Assembly (NCBI GenBank): GCA_030522415.1
Contig: CM060104.1
Location: 8,939,501-9,003,500, forward strand
Source of the DNA: Channallabes apus
Taxonomy: Eukaryota; Chordata; Actinopteri; Siluriformes; Clariidae
Length of the DNA: 64,000 nt
Direction: 5' to 3'
Shown here: one piece after another, positions 12,557 to 22,960 of the stretch
Layout of the letters: the number at the start of each line of letters is the position of its first letter
Position numbering within the stretch: position 1 is the first letter of the stretch
Made by a program: the position numbers and the translations under genes
The notes under the pieces: model-generated
What the model was told of the DNA's origin: nothing
Database searches by the model: none
What the model saw: the letters and a program-made list of their open reading frames with translations, nothing else

Positions 12557-14059
12557 TATTCACCTTACATACAATATGCATTTGACAGGAAAGCTTACAG
12601 TCCATGGATAAAATAAAAAGTATGTGAACTAGTAAACTTCTAAACCAACTAGACAGTGAGGTTTTTCACACAGAAAGCCAGGCCAAGTTAAAGGCATGCA
12701 GCAGGTCTGATGGTGGTACCGAGAGCTGTGCCATGACAGTTGGCAACTGCTGGACAGTGTTGGTGTGTGATATGTTGGACAGAGTGGGTGTGTGTGATCT
12801 CTCCCTGGGTTTGGCAGCGCTCTTACTGCTGGCAGCAAGGCAGACAGCTGCAGAGAGCACGGACTCGAAGAACACATGGTTATGTAAGCACTGACAGCAG
12901 CTCTGATTCAGTCACTCCACTGACAGGAAGAGACCGGGAAGAACGAGGTTCCAGACCAGACTGATAAGCTTTTTGCAAATACTGTACTCACATTCAACTA
13001 CTATACTCTCGAGATATCCATGGTTATAGATACAGGATTAACCACTTATTTTAAAGGTAAAATCTTTTTAAGCTACACTGTGATTTATTTATTTAGCTAC
13101 TGATTTTTTACAGGATTGTTTTGTCTTTAAAAGCCACAGATTCAGTAAACTTGGTAGAAAACTACAAAAGTTTCCATTAGTTTTATATCATGCTTTATCC
13201 ACTCAGCCACAAAAGCATGGGTCATGTGTCTTGTAAAGTGTGTCTTCATGGACCTCACTCTGTGCACAAGGGCACGGTCATGTTGGATATGTGTTTGAGT
13301 CAAGGTAAGCTATAGCTTAAACATACAACTTTGTGGCAACAGTTTAGGCAAGGCCCATATAGTGTTTGAGTGCATCTATCTATTATGAAATTAAAATTGC
13401 TGTTGTTGTAAACAAATCTGCATGTCTTTAGACTGTGGGAAGACACTGACGTACCGAAAACTCACCAAGCATGGGGAGACCATGCAAACACCACACACAC
13501 AGACCCGAGGTGAGAAATCAACCCACACCCTAGAGGTGCAAGGTGACAGTGCTAACCACTAAGCCACCGGTTTAAAAATATATATATCCAGACAAAACAC
13601 AGACAGCACTCAACACCAACCAACAGTCACAATCCTGCTCATTATAGCTACTATGCCACAGCATCTGGACAAAATAACATAGGGCTACCCAAAGCCTTTA
13701 CCCAAACACCTTACACCACTGTGGATGCGAGGAATTCTGTTCAGGAGTGCTGCCTCCTGCTGCTTAAGCTCCTCACAGCTGGAGGAATTTCTAACTAAAA
13801 CCTCTTCCTCCCCCTGAGCATATATCTCTTCGACTGAATCTGCAGGCTCTGGGATATCTCAACAATTCCATCAAAACACTACTGAGACAATACTGAGACA
13901 ACTGAGCGACCAATCGTGAAGACAAGAAAAGAGCATGGACATGAAAACACATACTGTAGACTCAGACAAAGAAGGAAGTTAAGGTTATAAGTAAAGGAAG
14001 AAGGGAGACAGATGGCAAAAAATATAAGAGATTTAAAATTTGCTTGTGTGTGTTTGTTT

Positions 14060-14061
<2 letters not shown>
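12557..14061. other. Non-coding stretch with a weak exon candidate
   Basis: Contains a diverged inverted SINE (13,187-13,568) and one minus-strand exon-like segment (13,715-13,848) discussed under findings. No recognisable protein family. Confidence 0.5.
13187..13568 (-). mobile_element. Diverged inverted SINE
   Basis: The best part is 13,420-13,568: a rc of the CAGTCCAAAGA-type core, CATGCAAAC, and the head GAGGTGCAAGGTGACAGTGCTAACC. The tail half is hardly recognisable. Confidence 0.6.

Positions 14062-14134
<73 letters not shown>
14062..14134. repeat. (TG)n microsatellite
   Basis: About 36 uninterrupted TG units, followed by a TGCG transition. Confidence 0.95.
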
Positions 14135-14136
<2 letters not shown>

Positions 14137-14436
14137 CGCATCTATGTGTCGGTGAGGAGCAATGAACCAGATGGAGTGTCTGCCTCCGAAGCTGTCTGAA
14201 CAGCTGAGTCACAAAGGCTCAAGATCTAACGCTCCACCAAGCACTTAAACAAGCAGAAAATATATATAATAAATGATATAAAAAAAGAACTTAACACCAA
14301 ACTGTTTTTTTCGTGTTTCTTTACATTGTATATTTGATTGTGACCTATTTGTAACAGGATGAGGACATGAGACTACTACGCACTTCTGTATGCTGCTCTT
14401 AATAAGCACATCTACTAAATATACAATTGAAAATGA

Positions 14437-14437
14437 A

Positions 14438-14473
<36 letters not shown>

Positions 14474-14475
14474 AA
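14437..14475. repeat. (GAAA)n microsatellite
   Basis: About nine or ten GAAA units, just upstream of the L1 insertion site. Confidence 0.9.
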
Positions 14476-14779
14476 AATGACACAAGTAATTGTAGGTGTG
14501 TGTTTATATTCAGCATTCCTAAGCAAAATGACAAAGTGTAACACCCTCAGGGCTTCCGGTGGTAAGATGAGGAAGTAGTCGTGTTTCGCTCGCGCTCTCA
14601 TTGACTTTTATTTTATTAGCGTTAATTACGCATAACTTTACCCTGAAGTGAGTTAATTCTGTTCTTACCAAGAGCCTGCATCTAAGGTCGACATATTTGT
14701 AGGAAAATGGCAAGCAAAAATGTAAAAAAAATCGACGACAAGACAAACGCGGCTCGATAGCCCTGTCTTAAAGCAAAAC

Positions 14780-15694
14780 ATGGAGGCCGCTGTGATTCCT
14801 ACAAGTGGCGTCAGCATCTGCGGTGAGCCTTCCTCGCTTGAAGATAATTCACTTCTTCAACTGATAAAAACTGAATTGACATCCTCCCGCGAACAGATGA
14901 CAGAGATACTTAAAACAGAAATGGCGAGTTTTCGAACTGAGGTCGGATTAATGGTCGAAACCCTCCGCTCGGATGTCAAAACTAAAATAGATGCCTTGCA
15001 ATTGGAGATAGCGGGCCAAATTCATTCCGTTCAAACCAAACAAGCTGATATATCTGACACCATGGAGAAAATGGAAACAACACTCAACTCTCATCATGAC
15101 TCGCTCGGAACAATTGAATCCACAGTTTCAACTCTAAAAAAACAAATATTGAAGCTGCAGGAACAACAGCAAGATCTCGAAAACAGGAGTCGCCGCCAAA
15201 ATCTGCGAATTATAGGTATACCTGAAGACTCGGAGAAGGGCCGACCCACTGAATTTATGTCTGATTTCTTCTCGGAGGTGTTAGGTGAGGACATATCGGA
15301 TCTTCAGTCAGTGGTTTTGGACCATGCTCATCGTACCCCCGCCCCGAAACCTCGCGCCGGGGACAGGCCCAGAGCAATGATTGTTCGACTTCACTATTTC
15401 TCTGATAAAGCCAAGATTCTTCAAGCTTCCAGGAAGCGTGGGGAGCTTACATTTCGCGGAGCACGGGTGCATATTTTCCCGGATATGAGCGCTGATTTGA
15501 GTCGCAAAAGAGCAGCTTTCAACTCGGTGAAAATTAAACTTAAACAGGCGGGGATCTCCTTCGGTATATACCATCCAGCGGATTTACGGTTCACCTTTGA
15601 GAACACCAGACTATCCTTCAAGTCACCGTCAGAGGCAGACGCCTACTACGAGCAACACATTAAACCGAAACTGAGTGCTCCGGCCGCCGAATAG
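14780..15694 (+). CDS. L1 ORF1 protein (RNA-binding chaperone)
   Basis: A 304-residue frame. Residues about 25-135 are heptad-rich and predicted as coiled coil (repeated L/I/M with E, K, Q), fitting the trimerisation domain of L1 ORF1p. At about 135-230 there is an RRM-like part beginning RRQNLRIIGIPE and including AMIVRLHYFSDKAKIL. The C-terminal domain follows and contains ARVHIFPDMS and FGIYHPADLRF. L1 ORF1p coats its own RNA and acts as a nucleic-acid chaperone during target-primed reverse transcription. The start at 14,780 is the first ATG of the open frame. An upstream ATG at 14,707 runs into a stop after an A8 run, but one A fewer would join it to this frame, so the native start may have been there. 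Confidence 0.9.
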   Translation: MEAAVIPTSGVSICGEPSSLEDNSLLQLIKTELTSSREQMTEILKTEMASFRTEVGLMVETLRSDVKTKIDALQLEIAGQIHSVQTKQADISDTMEKMETTLNSHHDSLGTIESTVSTLKKQILKLQEQQQDLENRSRRQNLRIIGIPEDSEKGRPTEFMSDFFSEVLGEDISDLQSVVLDHAHRTPAPKPRAGDRPRAMIVRLHYFSDKAKILQASRKRGELTFRGARVHIFPDMSADLSRKRAAFNSVKIKLKQAGISFGIYHPADLRFTFENTRLSFKSPSEADAYYEQHIKPKLSAPAAE

Positions 15695-16004
15695 CTCGTT
15701 GGTCCCTTTTGATGTTTGTTACAGGGTATCCGGTAATATTTAGAACAATAATTTCTTTTGGAATAACAAGGTAATTACGTGTTTAAAAATTATTTAAGTT
15801 GAGCGCCTGAAAGAAGCCCGATGCGTTTGGAGACGCCAAAGGGTAGTTACATGTGGGATGTTCTTTTTCCCTTGCTTCTTGTTCGGGAAGCTGGTTGGGG
15901 GGTGGGGTGGGTTCGAAGGGTTTGTTTTATATTTAAATGTGTTCATGTTTTCAGATGCTATTGTGTACTGACGTTAAGAATATTTCAGATAGAATGCATC
16001 AGTT

Positions 16005-19000
16005 GTGTATATATTAAACAACACTGTAAACCTGGGACATAATGGATCACCCATAGTGAACTTTGTGAGCTGGAACGTGAAAGGGGTTAACAATATTATT
16101 AAGCGTAATAAGACCCTTACTCATTTGAGGAAACTAGAGGCAAATATATTATTTCTGCAAGAAACCCACTTGGTATCAACGGACCATTATAAATTGCAAA
16201 AACCCTGGATTGGACAAATATACCATTCAGACTTTCAGTCAAGATCTAGAGGCGCTGCAATTCTTATCAGTAAAAACACTCCATTCTGTGTAAACAATGT
16301 TCAAAGTGATAGAGGAGGAAGATTTGTAATAGTAACAGGTACGCTTTATGATATCCCCTTGATATTAGCCAATATTTACGCTCCAAATTGGGATGATGTA
16401 TCATTTATGAAAAAAATATTTACCAGTTTTTCTAATCTGACTACGCATAAACTAATATTAGGGGGAGATTTTAACTGTGTGCTCCACCCCACTTTAGATC
16501 GGTCTTCAACATCACCCTACAATATCACTAAATCCGCCACGTTTATAAATGCTTTTGTGGAGACCTACAAATTATCTGACCCTTGGCGTTCTCTATATCC
16601 AAATCTGAGGCAGTTTTCTTTTTTTTCTCCAGTACATCTGTCATATTCCCGAATCGACTATTTCTTAATAGATGATAAACTACTCACCTCTGTCACTGAT
16701 TGTAAATATGAATCTATTGTGATTTCAGATCACTGCCCGGTAATACTAAAACTGACATTTCCCAAATCATCAATTCGTAAGACATGGCGCTTTGATAATT
16801 TCATTCTTTCTGACCCATCCTTTGTAGACCTAATTAATAGTAGAATAGATTTTTTTCTATCTGTCAATGTGACCCCAGATGTCAGTAAAGCTATAGTCTG
16901 GGAATCTTTAAAAGCCTATATCAGGGGAGAGATAATTTCATTTACTTCATGGGATAAAAAAAAAAGAAATCAGAGGTTGAATGATCTTATGAACCAAATT
17001 AAACAATTAGATCTGAAAGGGGCAAGTAAACCATCTCCGGATGTTTTTAAAGAAAGAACTAAGATACAAACGGAGATTGATCTAATAACATCCGAGCAAA
17101 CGGAACGACTTCTACTCCAATCCCGCTCCAAATTCTATGAATCATCAGACAAATCAGGAAAGATCCTCGCTCAGCAAATAAGGCAGCATTCTGCAGCAAA
17201 TATTATAACTTCTATTCGTCAGAGCGATGGGAAGATCACAAAGGATGAGTTAGAAATTAATGCGGTCTTTGAACAATTTTATTCAACCCTATATTCATCT
17301 GAAATTGATTATAACTCTCAAGAACTTGATTCTTTTTTCGATTCTATCAATTTACCCCAAATCTTACCGGATGATAATACAGGACTGGAGAAACTTCTAG
17401 CACTAGAAGAACTTAATGCAGCACTCTCATGCATGCAAAATTCAAAAGCTCCTGGGCCGGATGGCTTCACGGTAGAATTTTACAAAATATTTAAAGATAA
17501 ACTAATGCCGCTGCTACTTGAGGTACTTGAAGAATCATTCTCTAGAGGTCTTCTCCCTCATACATTTTATCAAGCAACGATTTCAGTTTTACCCAAAAAG
17601 GGCAAGGACACTTTGGATTGTGGTTCATTCCGACCTATATCTTTGCTAAATGTTGACTGTAAGATATTGGCGAAGGTCCTGGCCAGGAGATTGGAGGATG
17701 TTCTTCCTACTATTATAGATCCGGACCAAACTGGTTTTATTAAAAAACGATTTTCTTTTTTTAATGTACGCAAGGTATTTGATATTGTTTACTCCCCTAA
17801 CTCGGATAAGTATAAACCAGAAATTTTAATATCTCTAGATGCGGAAAAAGCCTTTGACAGAGTGGAATGGAGATATCTTTTCTACTGTCTTGAAAGATTT
17901 GGCCTAGGGTCCAATTTTCTAACCTGGGTAAAACTTTTATATGCTTCACCTTCCTCTTCTGTCATCACAAATAGCACCAGCTCACGATATTTCAAGCTGG
18001 GCAGAGGAACTAGACAGGGCTGCCCCCTGTCCCCTTTACTATTTGCAGTGGCAATTGAACCCTTAGCTGTTTTGTTGAGATCAAATACAAATATACTCGG
18101 TATATCTAGAGGTAACAGAGAATATAAACTGTCACTATATGCGGATGACCTGCTGTTATTTATTACAGATCCTCATAAATCTCTGCCCCATATTATGACG
18201 GCTCTTGAACATTTCAGTTACATGTCAGGATATAAACTCAACCTCTCTAAAAGCGAGCTATTTCCCATAAATCACAGAGCAAAAACCTCCTCCTTCTCTC
18301 ATTATCCATTTCCAGTAGCCTCTGATAAATTTACATATTTAGGGGTTAATATTTCAAACAATATTTCCAAGCTATTTCAACATAACTTTACCCCACTTCT
18401 GGAAAAAACCAGACTATCCCTTAAAAAATGGTCTAACCTCCCCACTTCTTTAGTGGGCAGGATCAATATTATTAAGATGAATACACTTCCTAAATTTTTG
18501 TATCTATTTCAAACTATACCTATCTATATTAAGAAATCTTTTTTCTCCCATTTAAATACAATAATTTCGTCTTATATCTGGAACAAGAAACCCCCCAGAA
18601 TACGTCTACAACATCTCCAAAAACCTAAAGAGGATGGAGGAATGGCGCTACCAAATTTTGAATTTTATTACTGGGCCTGTAACTTGAGGGCTCTGACGTA
18701 CTGGCAGAATTCTCTCTACACTGATCAGACACCAGATTGGGTTCAGATAGAATCGGCTGCCTGTCTCTCCTCCTCGCTCCCAGCTCTCCTGTTTGCACCT
18801 TTGCCGTTGGGTTTAGACTCCCAATCTCTACACCCAGTGGTATGGAACTCTATTCAAATTTGGAATCAGATCCGTAAATTCTTTGGCTGGCAGAGAGCTT
18901 CAGTATTTACCCCAATTGCCAATAATCATAGATTTCCTCAGCCTTTAAATGACCAAGCATTCATAATTTGGCAAGAGAAAGGCATTTTAACATTTAAAGA

Positions 19001-19826
19001 CCTCTTTATTGATGGATGTTTCCTATCTTTCACTCAATTGGAATCCCAGTTTAAGATCCCCAAAACGCACTTTTTCAGGTACTTACAGGTGCGAGATTTC
19101 ACACGCAAGAATTTTCCCTCTTTTCCAGCATTACCTGAACAAAATCCTATTGACCAGCTCCTTCCTGACGATCCAGACCAAAGAGGAAATATTTCTGGTT
19201 TATACATTAAAATTGCGTCAGTACTATCCATTTCTAATAATGTACAAAGAGACTCCTGGCAACAGGATCTCAAGGTTAAGCTGACAGATGCGGAATGGGA
19301 TGAGGCTATATATAGGATCCACGGATCTTCTATTTGCGCTAGACATAGCCTTATTCAATTTAAAGTGGTGCATAGACTTCATCTTTCTAAAGCCAAACTA
19401 GCAAAGATGTATGCCTCGGTAGATCCTACCTGTGTGAGATGCAAGCAGTCTCCTGCTACATTGGCTCATATGTTCTGGTTATGTCCCAAACTATCTGTAT
19501 TTTGGTCAAACATATTTCTATCTTACTCCAACATATTCTGCAAAGATTTGTGTGTGAATCCTTTAACTGCCATCTTTGGCATCGTATATGAAGACAACAA
19601 CCTGTCAAAAAGTGAATTGGACTGTATTGCTTTTACCTCCCTGTTGGCAAGACGCCTGATTTTGATCAATTGGAAACAATCATCTCCCCCTGCCTTTAAA
19701 CAATGGGCAAATGATGTCCTATATTTCCTTAGTTTGGAGAAAATAAGACTGAATTTGAGTGGTTCAAGATCCAAGTTCACGGCCAGGTGGCGTCCTTTCT
19801 TGGATTACATCAAAAACAAGATATGA
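16005..19826 (+). CDS. L1 ORF2 protein: APE endonuclease plus reverse transcriptase
   Basis: A 1,273-residue uninterrupted frame. The N-terminal AP-like endonuclease has FVSWNVKGVNN, FLQETHL, GGDFN at about 153-157, SRIDYFL, and SDH at 241-243. The reverse transcriptase has SKAPGPDGF, FRPISLLN, LDAEKAFDRVEW, GTRQGCPLSPLLF and the catalytic YADD at 712-715. Near residue 1,140 there is a Cys/His motif, C-x2-C-x8-H-x4-C, the zinc-knuckle-like end typical of L1/Tx1 ORF2. The protein nicks target DNA and reverse-transcribes the element RNA at the nick. All catalytic signatures are present, so activity is plausible. The true start could be slightly downstream of 16,005, as the first 15 or so residues are not conserved-looking. 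Confidence 0.95.
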   Translation: MYILNNTVNLGHNGSPIVNFVSWNVKGVNNIIKRNKTLTHLRKLEANILFLQETHLVSTDHYKLQKPWIGQIYHSDFQSRSRGAAILISKNTPFCVNNVQSDRGGRFVIVTGTLYDIPLILANIYAPNWDDVSFMKKIFTSFSNLTTHKLILGGDFNCVLHPTLDRSSTSPYNITKSATFINAFVETYKLSDPWRSLYPNLRQFSFFSPVHLSYSRIDYFLIDDKLLTSVTDCKYESIVISDHCPVILKLTFPKSSIRKTWRFDNFILSDPSFVDLINSRIDFFLSVNVTPDVSKAIVWESLKAYIRGEIISFTSWDKKKRNQRLNDLMNQIKQLDLKGASKPSPDVFKERTKIQTEIDLITSEQTERLLLQSRSKFYESSDKSGKILAQQIRQHSAANIITSIRQSDGKITKDELEINAVFEQFYSTLYSSEIDYNSQELDSFFDSINLPQILPDDNTGLEKLLALEELNAALSCMQNSKAPGPDGFTVEFYKIFKDKLMPLLLEVLEESFSRGLLPHTFYQATISVLPKKGKDTLDCGSFRPISLLNVDCKILAKVLARRLEDVLPTIIDPDQTGFIKKRFSFFNVRKVFDIVYSPNSDKYKPEILISLDAEKAFDRVEWRYLFYCLERFGLGSNFLTWVKLLYASPSSSVITNSTSSRYFKLGRGTRQGCPLSPLLFAVAIEPLAVLLRSNTNILGISRGNREYKLSLYADDLLLFITDPHKSLPHIMTALEHFSYMSGYKLNLSKSELFPINHRAKTSSFSHYPFPVASDKFTYLGVNISNNISKLFQHNFTPLLEKTRLSLKKWSNLPTSLVGRINIIKMNTLPKFLYLFQTIPIYIKKSFFSHLNTIISSYIWNKKPPRIRLQHLQKPKEDGGMALPNFEFYYWACNLRALTYWQNSLYTDQTPDWVQIESAACLSSSLPALLFAPLPLGLDSQSLHPVVWNSIQIWNQIRKFFGWQRASVFTPIANNHRFPQPLNDQAFIIWQEKGILTFKDLFIDGCFLSFTQLESQFKIPKTHFFRYLQVRDFTRKNFPSFPALPEQNPIDQLLPDDPDQRGNISGLYIKIASVLSISNNVQRDSWQQDLKVKLTDAEWDEAIYRIHGSSICARHSLIQFKVVHRLHLSKAKLAKMYASVDPTCVRCKQSPATLAHMFWLCPKLSVFWSNIFLSYSNIFCKDLCVNPLTAIFGIVYEDNNLSKSELDCIAFTSLLARRLILINWKQSSPPAFKQWANDVLYFLSLEKIRLNLSGSRSKFTARWRPFLDYIKNKI

Positions 19827-20065
19827 CTACGAGAGGTCAAAACTATGTGGCTGTTACCAGGTTTTGTTTATGATGTTCTGATGCTATTTCCTGTACACAA
19901 TAGAAGAACACTTTGTATATATGTTATGGTGTTGGTTGTTATATACGGTATACATATGCTTTTTTTTTTTTTTTTTTTCGTTTTTCTTTTCTTTTATTTG
20001 TTGTTGTAAAAAAATGAGAAAACAATAAAAAAAAAATTAAAAAAAAAAAAAAAGTGTAACACCCT

Positions 20066-21273
20066 AAGGTATTTTACTATGCTAGAGTCAAAGAAGAGGA
20101 ATTATATATAATAAACAAGCATGTGTGTATGTGTATATATACACACACATATATAAATATAAATACTACAAACGCACATGTATGCACTGTACATATAAAC
20201 ACACATACAACTCAATTTAATATAACATAAATCTGCATCCAGCCATGGAAACCTCAAAAACAAGTCTTGCTATAAATGCATTTTTGTCCGGCGACTGGTC
20301 ACTGTGGACAGCGCCATGTGCTCCTAGAAGCATACTTGTGGTATTCATGGTGGTGATACACTGCAGTGTTGCGAAAGTGAGCGGAACGCACAGTAAACAG
20401 TTATTCAGGCAGTCATAATGGCTAAAAGCACAAAAGTTCATCTGCGTTCTTATCCCAGGGCAAAGTTACCAACACAGCTGAACTGTTGCAAATCTTCAAA
20501 ACACTTACAGTACAAGTCTGCGTTGCTGAAATTTCACGCAGATGTTTATCGTTTACCGCGTCAGCGCTACTCTAGGCTATTTACAGTAGATCCACAGTCA
20601 CAGGCTGATCAGATGAGTTTGCTTCTAGGGACAGGGAAATGCTATCTTTATCTGCAGAAGTAGCCAGCGCTCCCCTGGGTCCAGGCCAAATAATGTTTAA
20701 CAAGACCGCACAGCATTCGCCCAGACTCCTGACCTAAATTACACACAGTCAGCAGCACGGCGCTCCAGGAAAAACCTGCAAACTACTGCTAGTGTCCGAC
20801 ACTTGGGTAACAAAAGATATATAACACAATTAACGAGAACAGGAGACACAAAAAGCGCTTTATCCGTGGACAAAAACGATGACAACAAAAGCTACAAGAA
20901 GAAGCTTTGCTGAGGTGCTCTTTTCAGTTAGAAACGACAAAAGTGTACGACTTGGGCCAGAAATGTGAAATGTTCCTGCTGTGAACAAAAAGTCTTCAGG
21001 TCTATACAGTCACAGATCTTCCCTTAAGCTAAAATTTGCCTGTATTGTGATGCATCTTTTTCAACCACATGTACAGTCGGCGTGTGTGTGTTGAAATGTT
21101 ATGATAAGATTATGAAAACACAGTGATTCTACAAGCTAGATGCTAAACACCACGCTAAGCACTAATCTTAACTTCAAGGTTGAGTTTCTTAGATGCATCA
21201 TATTTCTTGTTATGCCAACAGCGGAATATTCAAGAGTCAAAAGAGACCAAGTGAGCAAGTTAGGAAATAATTT

Positions 21274-21327
<54 letters not shown>

Positions 21328-21439
21328 TTGCGGTTGTGGGGGTTATATTTATAGTTCTCTGCATGCTTTTCCTCCTAGGTGCAGGTGCTCAATTATTCCC
21401 CAGTGTTTTAATGAACAGAAGTAATAACTAATGACATGA
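20066..21439. other. Non-coding stretch after L1
   Basis: AT-rich, with ATATAC/ACAC words near 20,120-20,210 and a TG microsatellite at 21,279-21,322. No gene recognised; small open frames at 20,217-20,663 have no family features. Confidence 0.6.
21279..21322. repeat. (TG)n microsatellite
   Basis: About 22 TG units followed by a GGTG-rich end. Confidence 0.95.
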
Positions 21440-21447
21440 TAAGATTG

Positions 21448-21827
21448 GGCGGCGCGGTGGTGTAGTGGTTAGCACTGTCGCCTTGCACCTCCTGGGTCTG
21501 GGTTCGATTCCCCGGCCAGGCTCGATTCCCGTCTCTGTGTGCATGGAGTTTGTATGTTCTCCCTGTGCTTGGTGGGTTTCCTCCGGGTACTCCGGTTTCC
21601 TCCCACAGTCCAAAGATATGCAGGTTAGGCTAATTGGCGTTTCAAAAAATTGCCCGTAGTGTGTGATTGGGTGTGTGAGTGTGTGTATGTGTGTGTGCCA
21701 TGCGATGGATTGGCACCCTGTCCAGGGTGTACCCCGCCTAGTGCCCGAAGTCTCCTGGGATAGGCTCCAGGTCCCCCGCGACCCTGAACACAGGATTAAG
21801 CGGTATAGAAAATGAATGAATGAATGT
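21448..21827 (+). mobile_element. Mermaid/DANA-like SINE, full length
   Basis: Very similar over its whole length to the copy at 9,707-10,083, including the tRNA-like head, core and (TGAA)n tail. It has a short duplicate, taagattg, at 21,440-21,447 and 21,828-21,835. The high similarity suggests a recent subfamily. Confidence 0.9.
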
Positions 21828-22276
21828 TAAGATTGTGCTTTCTTCTGTCCCGGGGACAGCGTACACAGTTACACTACAAAAACAGTCAAGGTATGGTCCA
21901 ATGTGTGTGTTTGAGCATGCGTGACCAATACAAGGAAATGCAAAAGGTGGACACAAAACTGTTTTCCGTTACCATGGCATGCTTGGGAAATCCACATCAT
22001 CATGATGACGGGAAGAGGATTTGTGGCCAGTTTAGATTTATTTACTAGTTTACTTCGGTCATTTTTTAAAACAAGTGCAATGATTTAAAACTACAAGAAG
22101 TGTGCAATCATTAGGATCACTTCGTATGATGTTTATGCATGTTTAATTCACTTGTAGACTTTTATGCTTTACAGCTGAGTGGATTTAGATTTTGCCCATA
22201 AGTTTAGTGCTCCTGCATGAAATGTTTTCATTCATCATTTTTTATTTTTTTTTAAGTTTGTGCCCTCAATCCACCT

Positions 22277-22778
22277 ACACTATGTCCAAAAGTATGTGAA
22301 CACCTGGCCATCGTGAAGCCACAAAGTTGGAAGCACACAGCTGTCTCGAATGTCTTTTTATGCTGTATTATTACACCGGATTACTCATTTCCGTTCACTG
22401 GAACGAAGAGGCCCAAACATGACAATGATCCTGTGCACAAAGCCAACTCCTAACACATGGTCTGCCAAGGTTGGAGTGGAAGCTCTTCAGTGACCTGATG
22501 TAAGCTCTGACCTTAACCCCACTTAAGAATGAACAGGAACACTGTGCATCATGCACAATTTCTGTCATCATGCCTGGACTCACTAATGGTCCTGTGACAA
22601 TACTCTTGTGGAGATCGAATTGGAAAATTCTCACAGCCTTATTTCAAAATCTAGTCAAAAGCTTTTATAAAACAGTGAAGACTATTATGGCAGAAAAAGG
22701 GCAACTTTGTTATAGGATGTTCATCGAACATATAGGTGTGATGGTCAGGTGTTCACATACTTTTGGCCATAACATACA
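22277..22778 (+). mobile_element. Deleted Tc1-like element, family 3
   Basis: The ends are inverted repeats: ACTATGTCCAAAAGTATGTG at the left, and CACATACTTTTGGCCATA at the right in reverse. The interior holds small transposase remnants. Around 22,418-22,445 it can be read as HDNDPVHKA (the second catalytic Asp block) and around 22,505-22,528 as SDLNPT. Too short and broken to be autonomous. Confidence 0.75.
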
Positions 22779-22779
22779 T

Positions 22780-22960
22780 GCATGTTTTTGAGAAGTGGAA
22801 GGAAACCAGAGAACCTGTAGAAATCCAGTGTAGACACAAGGAGTACATGTGAAATGCCAAGACAGTGACAAAAGTAACCCAGGCTCGGACATGAACCAGG
22901 GACCGAAGGCTCTGTGGAAGCAACGCTACACACAGCACCACTGTGTCGTTATAGCAGCCT
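22780..22960 (-). mobile_element. Highly diverged inverted SINE fragment
   Basis: Weak matches in reverse to the SINE core (GTACATGTGAAATGCC) and to the head (GTGGAAGCAACGCTACACAC). Identification is tentative. Confidence 0.35.

Larger units (their letters stand above)
14548..20050 (+). mobile_element. Full-length L1-type LINE, recently inserted
   Basis: About 5.5 kb, with a roughly 160-230-bp 5' leader, ORF1, a 310-bp spacer, ORF2, a short T-rich 3' UTR, AATAAA at 20,024-20,029 and a poly(A) end. It is flanked by perfect 15-bp duplicates, aaagtgtaacaccct, at 14,533-14,547 and 20,051-20,065. Both main ORFs are free of stop codons. A perfect TSD, an A tail and open frames indicate a young insertion. 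The one visible defect is a possible homopolymer shift at the ORF1 N-terminus. Confidence 0.95.

Noticed and set aside
12629..12877. Minus-strand frames of 82 and 69 residues and a plus-strand frame of 74 residues
   Set aside because: Three frames overlap with no motif and no clear acceptor; looked at as possible exons of the orphan gene but not supportable.
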